Shown here: one piece after another, positions 19,056 through 27,740 of the stretch
How the letters are laid out: each line of letters opens with the position of its first letter
Position numbering within the stretch: position 1 is the first letter of the stretch
The notes under the pieces: model-generated
What the model saw: only the letters and a program-made list of their open reading frames with translations
What the model was told of the DNA's origin: nothing
Databases searched by the model: none
From: Brachybacterium timonense
Lineage (GTDB): Bacteria > Actinomycetota > Actinomycetes > Actinomycetales > Dermabacteraceae
Assembly: GCF_900258505.1 (NCBI RefSeq)
Contig: NZ_LT984895.1
Coordinates: 2,889,441-2,953,440, forward strand
Length of the DNA: 64,000 nt
Direction: 5' to 3'
Translations under genes and position numbers: made by a program

Positions 19056-20362
19056 CTGCTTCACCCGCCTCCGAATCGCTGCCCGCCGACGCCCGCGCCG
19101 CCGCACGTGACCTCGGCTCCTTCGTCACCGCGTCGCCGTCGTCCTTCCACGCCGCACGTGAGAGCGCCCGCCGCCTGACCGAAGCCGGTTTCCGCGAACT
19201 CGACGAGCACGAGGAGTGGTCGGCGCAGGATGTGACCGGCGCCGTGTTCGTGGTGCGCGATGGGGCGATCATCGCGTGGATCGCCCCAGAAGCTGCATCG
19301 GCGTCGACGCCCTGGCGGATCGTCGGCTCCCACACCGACTCCCCCGCGCTCAAACTCAAGCCGAACCCGCGCCTTGCAGCAGAGGGCATCGCGCAGATCG
19401 GCGTCGAGATCTACGGTGGCCCGCTGCTGAACTCGTGGCTGGACCGCGAACTGCGCCTGGCCGGTCGGCTCGCGCTGCGCGATGGCTCCACGGTGCTCGT
19501 GGACACCCCACCGGTGGCGCGCGTGCCGCAGCTGGCGATCCACCTGGACCGCGGGGTGACACGCGATGGCCTCACCCTGGACCCGCAGCGACACATGCAG
19601 CCGATCCTTGGTCTGGGCGAGGCAGATGTGCTCGAGCTGCTGGCGAAGCGCGCTGGCGTGACGGTGCACGACGTCGTCGGTTTCGACGTGGTGACGGTGG
19701 ATGCGCAGGAACCGGCCCTGTTCGGCGCCCAAGAAGAGTTCCTGGCTTCCGCTCGACTCGACAACCTCAGCTCGGTGCATGCCGAGACGCAGGCGCTGAT
19801 CGAGCTCGCCGGCGCAGACACCCCCGCCGACGCGCCGATCGCGCTGATGGTGGCGAATGACCATGAGGAGGTCGGTTCAGCGACGCGCTCCGGTGCCGGC
19901 GGACCGTTCCTCGAGGATGTCCTGGTGCGGATGCATGCGGCGCTCGGCGGTACGGATGCGTCGCGCCGCCAGGCGTTCGCGTCCTCGTTCGTGCTCTCGG
20001 CCGACGCCGGGCACGCCGCCCACCCGAACTACCCGGAGCGGCACGATCCAGTGGAGCGGCCGCGACTGGGCGGCGGCCCGATGCTGAAGGTCAACGCACA
20101 GCAGCGGTATGCCACCGATGCTGCCGGCACGGCAGCATTCGTTGCCGCCTGCGAGAAGGCTGGTGTGCCGCATCAGACGTTCGTGTCGAACAACGCCATG
20201 CCGTGCGGCTCCACCATCGGCCCGATCACCGCGACCCGCCTGGGCATGGTGACCGTGGATGCCGGGATCACACTGCTGTCGATGCACTCCGCGCGCGAGA
20301 TGTGCGCCGCGAGCGATGTGCTGGCGCTGCAGCGCGCCTGCGCCGCGTTCCTGCGGCCGTGA
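19052..20362 (+). CDS. apeB: M18 family aminopeptidase (aspartyl aminopeptidase type)
   Basis: 436 residues from ATG 19052, which overlaps the preceding stop (ATGA). The M18 co-catalytic metal motifs are present: H94 and D96 in 'GSHTDSPALKLKP', Asp in 'ARLDNLSS', Glu-Glu in 'NDHEEVGSATRSGA', Asp in 'LSADAGHAAHPNYPERHDP', and a C-terminal His in 'LLSMHSAREMCAASD'. Cytoplasmic dodecameric enzymes of this family remove N-terminal residues, often acidic, from peptides. The length is normal (~430). It is probably translationally coupled to the membrane gene upstream, although no functional link is evident. Confidence 0.92.
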   Translation: MTASPASESLPADARAAARDLGSFVTASPSSFHAARESARRLTEAGFRELDEHEEWSAQDVTGAVFVVRDGAIIAWIAPEAASASTPWRIVGSHTDSPALKLKPNPRLAAEGIAQIGVEIYGGPLLNSWLDRELRLAGRLALRDGSTVLVDTPPVARVPQLAIHLDRGVTRDGLTLDPQRHMQPILGLGEADVLELLAKRAGVTVHDVVGFDVVTVDAQEPALFGAQEEFLASARLDNLSSVHAETQALIELAGADTPADAPIALMVANDHEEVGSATRSGAGGPFLEDVLVRMHAALGGTDASRRQAFASSFVLSADAGHAAHPNYPERHDPVERPRLGGGPMLKVNAQQRYATDAAGTAAFVAACEKAGVPHQTFVSNNAMPCGSTIGPITATRLGMVTVDAGITLLSMHSAREMCAASDVLALQRACAAFLRP

Positions 20363-20386
20363 CCCACCAGTGGTGTCCCGGCAGAC

Positions 20387-22450
20387 GTGACTGCTGCGTG
20401 CGAAGCCCCGACAACGGGGCCTGACAGGTATCGGCCCGAGCTGCACGGTCTGCGCGGCGTCGCGATCGGCTTGGTGGTGCTCTACCACGTGTGGTCCGGG
20501 CGCGTCTGGGGCGGGGTGGACGTGTTCCTGTTCCTGTCGGCATTCCTGCTGACCGGAAGCTTCGTGCGGCGCGCTGAAGCCCGTCGCCCTCTGCAACCGT
20601 TCTCCTACTGGGCAAAAACGTTCAAGCGGCTGCTCCCACCAACAGTCGTGGTCTCCCTGGCAACCCTCACTGCCGTCGTCGCCCTGCTCGAGCCCGAACA
20701 TTGGATGCCAGCTCTCGCAGATGCCATGGGATCGGTGGGCCAGGTGGAGAACTGGGTGCTGATCCACCGCGACGTGGACTACTACGCGGCCGACGTCGGC
20801 GGCCCCTCGCCGTTCCAGCATTTCTGGTCGCTGTCCATCCAGGGGCAGATCTTCCTGATCTGGCCGGTGCTCATCGAGGTCACCGTCGCCATCGCCCGCC
20901 GACTCCGGGTGCGTGTGAGCATGGCGCTGCTGGTGGTCTTCAGCATGGTGCTTCTCGCCAGCCTGGTCTGGTCGGTGTATTCCACGGCCGCCCAACAGCA
21001 GGTCGCCTACTTCGATACGCGCACCCGGGCCTGGGAGTTCGCCGCCGGCTCCGTGCTGGCGCTGCTGCTGCCGACGCTCGAGCGCCGACGCGCCGCCGGG
21101 GCGCATCGCGCGATCCGGGTCGCTCTGGGCTGGTGCGGGCTGCTCGCACTCCTCCTGTGCGGCCTGCTGGTGGATGTGCGCGGGGCGTTCCCGGGATGGA
21201 TCGCGCTGTGGCCGCTGGGCGCCGCCGCGCTGGTGCTCCTGGCCGGTGACACCGGGCATCCGCTGAGCGTTGACCGGATGCTCTCGACCCGCCCAGCCCG
21301 CATTCTGGGCGACATCTCGTATGCCCTGTACCTGGTGCATTGGCCGCTGCTCACCATCGCCCTGGCGCTGCTGGGACGCGAGCGGGCCTCCTTCGGTGTG
21401 GGTGCCGCCCTGATCCTTGCGTCGCTGCTGCTGGCGTGGCTGCTCACCCGCGCTGTCGATCAGCCGATACGACGCAGCGTGTACCTCAACGCGGTGCCGT
21501 ATCGCGCCGCGGCCGTCGCTGTGCTCGCCCTCGTCGTCGGCCTGGCACCACCGTTCGCGTATCAGCAGCATCTGCTCGCTCAGGAGCGTGATCTGCAGGC
21601 GCGCGCCGTGGCGGACAATCCGGGGGCCCGGGTGCTGGATCCGTCGTACGAACCACATCCGGATCGTGACGCGCACGCGCCGTTCCTGCCCACCACGGCG
21701 TTGGCCGGGAAGGACTGGGTGGGCGTTCCCGGCACCTGCGAGGGAGAGCTCGCCCCGTCGGACCCTGAGCTGGCGGATCTCTGCCACGTGCAGAGCGCCG
21801 GGGAGGATGCCCCGGTGCTGGTGAGCATCGGGAACTCGCGCATGGAGCAGTTCACCGGTGCGATTCTGCCGCTCGCTGCCGAGCATGGCTGGAGCGTGGT
21901 GACGCTGTGGGAAGGTGGCTGCACCTTCTCCCCCGAGGCACAGATCAGCCCCGACTGCGATGCCTACAGCAGTGCCGCCCGCGCATACCTGGAAACGGTG
22001 CGACCGGACGCTGTTCTCCTGGCCACCACGTTCTTCACGCCCGCTGGCGAGGAGATCATCACCCCGGGGCTCGAGGAGACGATCCCGGCGCTGCTCGCAC
22101 AGGGCACCCAGGTGATCGCGCTGCGTGACCAGCCCCGCCTCCCGATCGATCCACCGATCTGCATCGACGAGAACGGGGTGGACGCTTCGAACTGCGCGCC
22201 ACCGATCCCCGCCCCGCTGACAGCCGAGCGGCCAGACACCGCTCAGATCGCCCAGCTCACCGGCGGGCGCACCCCCATCGTGCCGATCGACGTGAACGAC
22301 CTCGTCTGCCCCGACGGCATCTGCTCACCCATCATCGGGAACGTGCTCGTCTCAATCGACAGATTCCACATCAGCGCAACATTCGCGGCCTCCATGCAGG
22401 ACGCCGTCGATGCGCGACTTGAGGGCGCCGGGTTCCGCTGGAGGGTCTGA
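20387..22450 (+). CDS. Acyltransferase-3 / SGNH fusion (OafA-like), second copy
   Basis: 687 residues starting at GTG 20387 with a weak ribosome-binding site. The acyltransferase-3 domain begins almost immediately ('ELHGLRGVAIGLVVLYHVW') and includes 'TFKRLLPPTVVVSLATL' and 'GDISYALYLVHWPLL'. An extracytoplasmic domain (~405-687) follows with SGNH-like motifs: 'VSIGNSRMEQF' at the Ser block and 'IDRFHISATF' at the His block. Note that the Ser block reads G-N-S-R, compared with G-S-S-H in the copy at 14018-16951. Segment-by-segment similarity marks the two as paralogues; this copy lacks the ~285-residue disordered N-terminus. Likely O-acylation of a surface polymer. Confidence 0.85.
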   Translation: MTAACEAPTTGPDRYRPELHGLRGVAIGLVVLYHVWSGRVWGGVDVFLFLSAFLLTGSFVRRAEARRPLQPFSYWAKTFKRLLPPTVVVSLATLTAVVALLEPEHWMPALADAMGSVGQVENWVLIHRDVDYYAADVGGPSPFQHFWSLSIQGQIFLIWPVLIEVTVAIARRLRVRVSMALLVVFSMVLLASLVWSVYSTAAQQQVAYFDTRTRAWEFAAGSVLALLLPTLERRRAAGAHRAIRVALGWCGLLALLLCGLLVDVRGAFPGWIALWPLGAAALVLLAGDTGHPLSVDRMLSTRPARILGDISYALYLVHWPLLTIALALLGRERASFGVGAALILASLLLAWLLTRAVDQPIRRSVYLNAVPYRAAAVAVLALVVGLAPPFAYQQHLLAQERDLQARAVADNPGARVLDPSYEPHPDRDAHAPFLPTTALAGKDWVGVPGTCEGELAPSDPELADLCHVQSAGEDAPVLVSIGNSRMEQFTGAILPLAAEHGWSVVTLWEGGCTFSPEAQISPDCDAYSSAARAYLETVRPDAVLLATTFFTPAGEEIITPGLEETIPALLAQGTQVIALRDQPRLPIDPPICIDENGVDASNCAPPIPAPLTAERPDTAQIAQLTGGRTPIVPIDVNDLVCPDGICSPIIGNVLVSIDRFHISATFAASMQDAVDARLEGAGFRWRV

Positions 22451-22464
22451 GGGCCGACGGGCGC

Positions 22465-22734
22465 TCAGTCTGTGCTGGGCAGTGCCGCCTCCACATGGGC
22501 GAGCGCGGCACGTGCCGTAGCGGTCGCCTCCGCGTCCTCACCATGCGCACAGCGCGCATCCTTCAACAGCTCGTCGGCCTGATAGAGGGCGTCCTCGAAC
22601 CGGCCCGCATCGGCGGTGACCCGTGCCAGTCGTGCACGCACGTCGATGGCACGCTCAGAAGCGGCGTCCTCACCGTCGTCCAGCAGGGCGAGCAGGGCAA
22701 GAGTGGTCTCGTGCAGATCATCGGGGGCGTTCAT
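22465..22734 (-). CDS. Small helical (TPR-like) protein coupled to hemA
   Basis: 89 residues, acidic, with predicted helix-turn-helix repeats ('ALLALLDDGEDAASERAIDV', 'RFEDALYQADELLKDARCA') that resemble about two TPR units. Its ATG overlaps the hemA stop (ATGA), indicating translational coupling. I do not recognise a family. It could be a small partner of glutamyl-tRNA reductase or a tetrapyrrole regulator, but that rests only on position. Confidence 0.55.
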   Translation of the reverse strand: MNAPDDLHETTLALLALLDDGEDAASERAIDVRARLARVTADAGRFEDALYQADELLKDARCAHGEDAEATATARAALAHVEAALPSTD

Positions 22735-24053
22735 GCGGGCTCCTCCTGCTCGCTTCGCTGCGGGGCGTCGTCTCCACGTGGCGAGTCGGACTGATGGGGT
22801 GCATTCTGCGATGGTCGCGGTGGGCGTGAAGCCTCCTGGACATCCACCCCGAACAGCGTATGGAAGGCCGCCACGTACTGTTCGGCCTGCCCGTCGCGGG
22901 CCAGTTCGCGGGCTCGCACCGTGGGTGAGTGCAGCACCTTCGCGGCGATCCGCCGCAGGTGGCGTTCGAAGTCCTCGGCTACGGCGTCGTCGTAGCGTGC
23001 CCGGATCTTCTCGACCTCCTCGCTCACCGCGCCCGCGACCGTGCCGCGCAGGAAGGTGACGGCCGGGTCCACAGTGCGCATGCGCTGGCGGGACGTGAAG
23101 CGCCGAGCCCCCTCGGCAGCGATCATGCGGGCCTGCTCGAGCAGGGCGGTGTCGTCGATGTCATCGGCGATGTCACGCAGCGTGATGACGTCCACACCGT
23201 CGAGGTCGCGGACACCGGGCTCACAATCGGAGTGCAGGGCCAGGTCGAGCACCACCAGTTGCCTGCCGCCACGTGCGGCGACGTCGGCTGCTCGGAGGGT
23301 CCGCTCACCCTGCCCGGAGGCGGCCACCACCAGATCAGCGCTGAGCACCGCGGCTGCGAGCCCATCGGCGGCAACGGCACGCACATCGTGGCTGCGGGCG
23401 TAGTCCTGCGCGCGGCCCGACGGCGAGTACACCAGCACCTCGCGTGCCCCGCGCCGCTGCAGCTCAGCGGTGATCACGCGGGCGTAGGCGCCGGTGCCGA
23501 GCAACAGCACTGTCGTCTGCGCGAACGGGACGGTCAGGCGCTGTGCCGCGCGGTCGAGTGCGACGATGCCACCAGAACGACCGACGGAGCCCAGTCCAGT
23601 GGTGCTCGAGACACGTTTGGCGTGCTGCAACCCCACGTGGAACAGGTCGTTCAGCATGGCCGTGGTGTGTCCGGCCTCCAGCGCCCGGGTGAAGGCGCCG
23701 CGCACCTGGCCAGCGATCTCGGATTCGCCGACGACCAGTGAACGGAGCCCGGCCATGACCTCATACAGGTGGGTGACGGCGTCGGCCCCCATGCTCATCT
23801 CGAGCGCTCCGGCCACCTGCTCGCGTCCCAGCCCGCTGGCCTGCTCGATGGCGCCCACCGCAGCGTCGATCGCGGGGTGGAACCGTTCGGCATCCATGTA
23901 GATCTCGAGCCGGTTGCAGGTCGAGATCACCACGGCGCCATCGATGTCCTCGCGCGCCGCGAGCACGGCGTCCAGGTTCTCGGTGTGACGGGTCAGCGCA
24001 TCGAGCACCCCGAGATCGAGGTGCTCATGGGAGGCACTGGCCGCAACAAGCAT
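22731..24053 (-). CDS. hemA: Glutamyl-tRNA reductase
   Basis: 440 residues from the ATG at 24053. This enzyme makes glutamate-1-semialdehyde from Glu-tRNA with NADPH, the first committed step of C5 heme synthesis. Nucleophile C46 lies in 'VVISTCNRLEIY', followed by 'VVGESEIAGQVRGAF', 'LGSVGRSGGIVALD', the NADPH-binding 'VLLLGTGAYARVITAEL' and a C-terminal dimerisation helix region. Family proteins start close to the 'MLVAASASHEHL' strand, so I chose 24053; a GTG at 24077 with AGGGG upstream would add 8 residues. It is divergent from hemE with ~70 bases between them, which must hold both promoters. Confidence 0.95.
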   Translation of the reverse strand: MLVAASASHEHLDLGVLDALTRHTENLDAVLAAREDIDGAVVISTCNRLEIYMDAERFHPAIDAAVGAIEQASGLGREQVAGALEMSMGADAVTHLYEVMAGLRSLVVGESEIAGQVRGAFTRALEAGHTTAMLNDLFHVGLQHAKRVSSTTGLGSVGRSGGIVALDRAAQRLTVPFAQTTVLLLGTGAYARVITAELQRRGAREVLVYSPSGRAQDYARSHDVRAVAADGLAAAVLSADLVVAASGQGERTLRAADVAARGGRQLVVLDLALHSDCEPGVRDLDGVDVITLRDIADDIDDTALLEQARMIAAEGARRFTSRQRMRTVDPAVTFLRGTVAGAVSEEVEKIRARYDDAVAEDFERHLRRIAAKVLHSPTVRARELARDGQAEQYVAAFHTLFGVDVQEASRPPRPSQNAPHQSDSPRGDDAPQRSEQEEPA

Positions 24054-24125
24054 GCCTTCGATGGTAGGACGTATCACGCCATGGAGCCCCTTACGGCCTT
24101 CCTGAACGCGCCAGTGTGAGACGAC

Positions 24126-25442
24126 ATGCACAATGGGTGTGTCATGACACGGAACAGCAGGCCACGCGCCACTTTTTACGACGCCCCGTCAGATTCGCCG
24201 TCTTCGGAGCCGACGGCTGCACAGGTCACGCCCGGGCACACGCCGGGGCTGCCTGGTGAGCAGTCGGATCCGCTCGGCTCTCTGCCTGCAGGGCATCCTC
24301 TGCGCCGGTCCGCGGCCGACGGCGGCACGGCGGATGCGTCCCTGATCGAGCGTTACCGCGGCAGGCCCACGTCGGCCCCACCGAGCGTGTGGTTCATGCG
24401 GCAGGCGGGACGCTCCCTGCCCGAGTACCGGGCGCTGCGCGAGGGTATCGACATGATCGACTCGTGTCTGCGGCCGGACCTGGCTGCCGAGATCACCCTG
24501 CAGCCGGTGCGGCGCCATCGCGTGGACGCGGGCATCTTCTTCTCCGACATCGTCGTGCCGCTGCGTGTGGCCGGGATGGGCGTGCATATCGAGCCTGGCG
24601 TGGGTCCCGTCTTCGATGAACCCGTCGCCACAGAGGCCGCGATCACCGCCCTGCCACCGCTGGGCGATGACTTCGAAGCGGCGCTCGACCCGATCCGCGA
24701 GGCGGTCTCCCGCACCGTGGCAGAGCTCGGCAGCGTGCCGCTGATCGGTTTCGCCGGCGCCCCGTTCACGGTGGCGAGCTACCTCGTGGAGGGTCGACCC
24801 AGCCGGGACCACCTTGCGGCGCGCTCCCTCATGCGGTCCCGCCCAGACCTGTGGAATCGTCTCGCCGGCTGGGTGGCGCAGGCCTCCGCGCGTTTCCTGC
24901 GGGCGCAGGTGCTCGCCGGTGCCTCTGCGGTGCAGCTGTTCGATTCGTGGGCCGGTTCCCTGGATGAGGACTCCTACCGTGCCGGCGTGCTGCCCCACTC
25001 CCGCGCGGTGCTCAGTGCGCTCCCTGACCTGCCGGTGCCGCGGGTCCACTTCGGGGTGGGCGCCGCTCATCTGCTGCCTGCCATGCGGGAGGTCGGCGCA
25101 GACGTGATGGGCATTGATCACCGGCTGCGGCTGGACCGCGCCACAGCACTGCTGGGTGCCGACGTCCCCCTGCAGGGCAATATCGACCCGGCCGTGCTGT
25201 TCACCGATGAAGCCACCCGCTTCGCACATGCCGACCAGGTGCTGGCCGCCGGTGCGTCGGCGGCGGGGCACGTCGTGAACCTCGGCCACGGGGTGCCGCC
25301 GCAGACCGATCCGAGCGTGCTCACTGACCTGGTGGCTCACCTCCATGAGCAGCCAAGCCCCTCGGCCTCACCGCGCGTGACCGCGCCAGCACATCGGCCC
25401 GATGGTGACACCACAGCTGCTTCGGGGGCACCGACGGCATGA
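24126..25442 (+). CDS. hemE: Uroporphyrinogen III decarboxylase
   Basis: 438 residues; converts uroporphyrinogen III to coproporphyrinogen III by four decarboxylations. Signatures: 'VWFMRQAGRSLPEYR', 'FSDIVVPL' with the catalytic Asp, 'GFAGAPFTVASYLVEG' and 'NLGHGVPPQTDP'. The core starts near residue 70; the N-terminal extension is Pro/Ser-rich and absent from most HemE proteins (~355 residues). Starts at 24126 and 24144 are both possible, each with a weak ribosome-binding site. It is the first gene of the heme operon and overlaps the next start (ATGA). Confidence 0.95.
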   Translation: MHNGCVMTRNSRPRATFYDAPSDSPSSEPTAAQVTPGHTPGLPGEQSDPLGSLPAGHPLRRSAADGGTADASLIERYRGRPTSAPPSVWFMRQAGRSLPEYRALREGIDMIDSCLRPDLAAEITLQPVRRHRVDAGIFFSDIVVPLRVAGMGVHIEPGVGPVFDEPVATEAAITALPPLGDDFEAALDPIREAVSRTVAELGSVPLIGFAGAPFTVASYLVEGRPSRDHLAARSLMRSRPDLWNRLAGWVAQASARFLRAQVLAGASAVQLFDSWAGSLDEDSYRAGVLPHSRAVLSALPDLPVPRVHFGVGAAHLLPAMREVGADVMGIDHRLRLDRATALLGADVPLQGNIDPAVLFTDEATRFAHADQVLAAGASAAGHVVNLGHGVPPQTDPSVLTDLVAHLHEQPSPSASPRVTAPAHRPDGDTTAASGAPTA

Positions 25443-26992
25443 GCACGTCACCTCGCGTCGTCGTGATCGGCGGCGGTATCGCTGGCCTGCTGGCCGCCCG
25501 TCGGCATGCACGTGCCGGCGCCCAGGTCACGCTCCTGGAGGCCGACGAGCAGCTCGGCGGGGCTCTGCGCAGCACCGACGTCGCCGGGATCACGGTGAAC
25601 GCCGGCGCCGAGGCGTACTCGACCCGCACTGGCGCGGTCGACGCCCTCATCGAGGAGCTCGGCCTGGCCGACCAGATCCGCTCCCCACGCGCCGGGCTGC
25701 CCTCACGTCTGGTCTCCGCGGCAGGCACCCACGTGGCACCCGTCGGCGGCATGCTCGGCATCCCCGGCCACCCGTTCTCCGCGTCGACGCGCACCGTGAT
25801 CGGCTGGCGCGGCGCCCTACGCACCCTCGTGGACCGGGTGCTGCCGGGACGGATCGGACTGCGGCCCGGCGTGACGCTCGGGCAGCTCGTGCGTCTGCGC
25901 ATGGGGCGGTCCGTCACGGATCGCCTGGTGGCGCCGCTGGTGGGCGGCGTGCACTCAGCTGACCCCGACACGGTCGAGGTCTCCTCGATCATGCCGACGC
26001 TGCCCGAGGATCTGCAGCGCCACGGCTCCCTGCAGGCGGTGGTGCGGGCACGCCGCAGTGGGACCCGCGCAGGGTCGGCGCCGCGGCATGGCTCCGCATC
26101 TGGCGCACCTCGCAGCGCGGGCACGGCCGTGCATTCCCTAGCGCCGACGATGTCGGCCCTGACCGACGCCATCGCGCAGGACCTGCAGGCTCACGGCGGC
26201 CAGATCCTCACCGGCGCACCGGCCACGTCGATCACTCGGCATGCCGACGGATCCTCGTGGACCGTATGCACCGGCGGCACACAGCTCGCCGCCGATCACC
26301 TGGTGCTCGCCTGCCCACCCGATGCGGCGCACGACCTGCTGCATGACCCCGCCCCGGCAGTCGCCACGGCGATCGCCCCGGAACCGGCGGTGCCTGTGCG
26401 GCTCGTGGCGCTTGTCCTGGAGGATCACCGCCTGGATGCCTTCCCCGTCGGCACCGGCGCACTCGTGGCCCCGGGCACGCCGGGGATCCGCGCGAAAGCC
26501 CTCACGCATGCGAGCGCGAAATGGGAGCATGTGCAGTCCGCTGCCGGGACGGCGCATGTGGTGCGGCTGAGCTATGGCCGACCCGGTGAAGAGCTTCCGT
26601 CGGTCGATGATGCCCCGGCCCTCGCGCTCGCTGACGCCTCCGCCATCCTTGGGGTGCCGCTGCGAGAGGCTGACCTGCGCGGTTCCCAGGTGATCACCTG
26701 GGAGCGCACCATGCGTGGTGCCAGCCCCGGACGCAGCGACCGCCTGGCCGAGCTCGAGGCAGCACTGGAGGATGAGCCGAACCTCGAGCTCGTCGGCGCC
26801 TGGCGGGCCGGCACCGGCATCGAGATGATCGTCCGTGCCGACACCGCTGCCGTCCACGCAGACACACCGGCTGCCGCCGCAAGGGCCGCCGATACCGCCC
26901 CTGCGAATACCCCGGCCCCGTCGGGCCCGCACACCGCATCGCACACCATCCCGTCGCCACACACCACCACCGCATCGGAGGATCGACCATGA
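25439..26992 (+). CDS. cgoX: Coproporphyrinogen III oxidase, HemY/CgoX type flavoprotein
   Basis: 517 residues. The FAD-binding fingerprint 'VVVIGGGIAGLLAARRHARA' is at the N-terminus, with a Glu at the end of the second strand ('TLLEADEQLGGALRS'). Proteins of this HemY-like family are oxygen-dependent six-electron oxidases. The adjacent chdC and the actinobacterial background mean the substrate is most likely coproporphyrinogen III rather than protoporphyrinogen IX. Two oddities: an Arg/Ser/Gly-rich insertion (~200-230) and a ~50-residue Ala/Thr/Pro-rich C-terminal tail. It overlaps both neighbours by ATGA, a sign of translational coupling. Confidence 0.88.
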   Translation: MSTSPRVVVIGGGIAGLLAARRHARAGAQVTLLEADEQLGGALRSTDVAGITVNAGAEAYSTRTGAVDALIEELGLADQIRSPRAGLPSRLVSAAGTHVAPVGGMLGIPGHPFSASTRTVIGWRGALRTLVDRVLPGRIGLRPGVTLGQLVRLRMGRSVTDRLVAPLVGGVHSADPDTVEVSSIMPTLPEDLQRHGSLQAVVRARRSGTRAGSAPRHGSASGAPRSAGTAVHSLAPTMSALTDAIAQDLQAHGGQILTGAPATSITRHADGSSWTVCTGGTQLAADHLVLACPPDAAHDLLHDPAPAVATAIAPEPAVPVRLVALVLEDHRLDAFPVGTGALVAPGTPGIRAKALTHASAKWEHVQSAAGTAHVVRLSYGRPGEELPSVDDAPALALADASAILGVPLREADLRGSQVITWERTMRGASPGRSDRLAELEAALEDEPNLELVGAWRAGTGIEMIVRADTAAVHADTPAAAARAADTAPANTPAPSGPHTASHTIPSPHTTTASEDRP

Positions 26993-27723
26993 CCACACAG
27001 CACCCCGCACCCGCCCAGCCCCACGGCGCCGAGAGTTCGAACGGCGAGGTCACCCGCTACACCTCGTACACCGTGTTCCGCCGTCTGGGCGGCCTGCGCG
27101 CCGAGGGCGATATCTCGCGCGACCAGATCACCGGCGCCCTGTCGGAGGCTGTCACGCTGATGGAGGCCGACGGCGCCGAGATCCTGGGCTGGTATGACAT
27201 GACCGGCTTCCGTGCCGAGGATGACCTCATGGTGTGGCTTGCCGCCGACGAGCCGGAGGCGCTGCAGTCGGCGCTGCGCGCCCTGGAGTCCTCGCTCGCC
27301 GGTTCCCTGCTGCACCGCGTGTGGGCATCCGTGGGTGTGCACCGCGACGCCGAGTTCACCCGCTCGCACATCCCCTCATTCATGGATCCCTCGCGTGAGC
27401 GCAAGCAGTGGATCACCGTGTACCCGTTCGTGCGCTCCTACGACTGGTACCTGCTGCCGGAGGACGAGCGGCGCGAGATGCTGCGCGAGCATGGCCTGCT
27501 GGGCCGCGACTTCCCGCAGGTCAACGCCAACACGGTGGCGGCCTTCGCGCTCGGCGATTACGAATGGCTGCTGTCCTTCGAAGCCGATGACCTCCACGAT
27601 CTGGTGGACATGATGCGCCACCTGCGCTACTCCAAGGCGCGCCTGCACGTACGTGACGAGCTGCCCTTCCACACCGGGCGCCGCCTCACGGACCTGGGCG
27701 ACGTCGCTGATCTGCTGTCCTGA
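26989..27723 (+). CDS. chdC: Coproheme decarboxylase (HemQ)
   Basis: 244 residues; oxidatively decarboxylates iron-coproporphyrin III to heme b with peroxide, the last step of the coproporphyrin-dependent pathway. Motifs of the actinobacterial clade are 'YPFVRSYDWYLLP' (Y145 is the probable catalytic tyrosine by position), 'SHIPSF' with H127 as the candidate second distal base of actinobacterial enzymes, and 'RYSKARLHVRDELPFHTGRR' containing the proximal His region. Length is typical. Its start overlaps the cgoX stop; cpfC follows after 17 bases with its own GAGGAGAG. Confidence 0.93.
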   Translation: MTTQHPAPAQPHGAESSNGEVTRYTSYTVFRRLGGLRAEGDISRDQITGALSEAVTLMEADGAEILGWYDMTGFRAEDDLMVWLAADEPEALQSALRALESSLAGSLLHRVWASVGVHRDAEFTRSHIPSFMDPSRERKQWITVYPFVRSYDWYLLPEDERREMLREHGLLGRDFPQVNANTVAAFALGDYEWLLSFEADDLHDLVDMMRHLRYSKARLHVRDELPFHTGRRLTDLGDVADLLS

Positions 27724-27740
27724 CCATCCGAGGAGAGACC

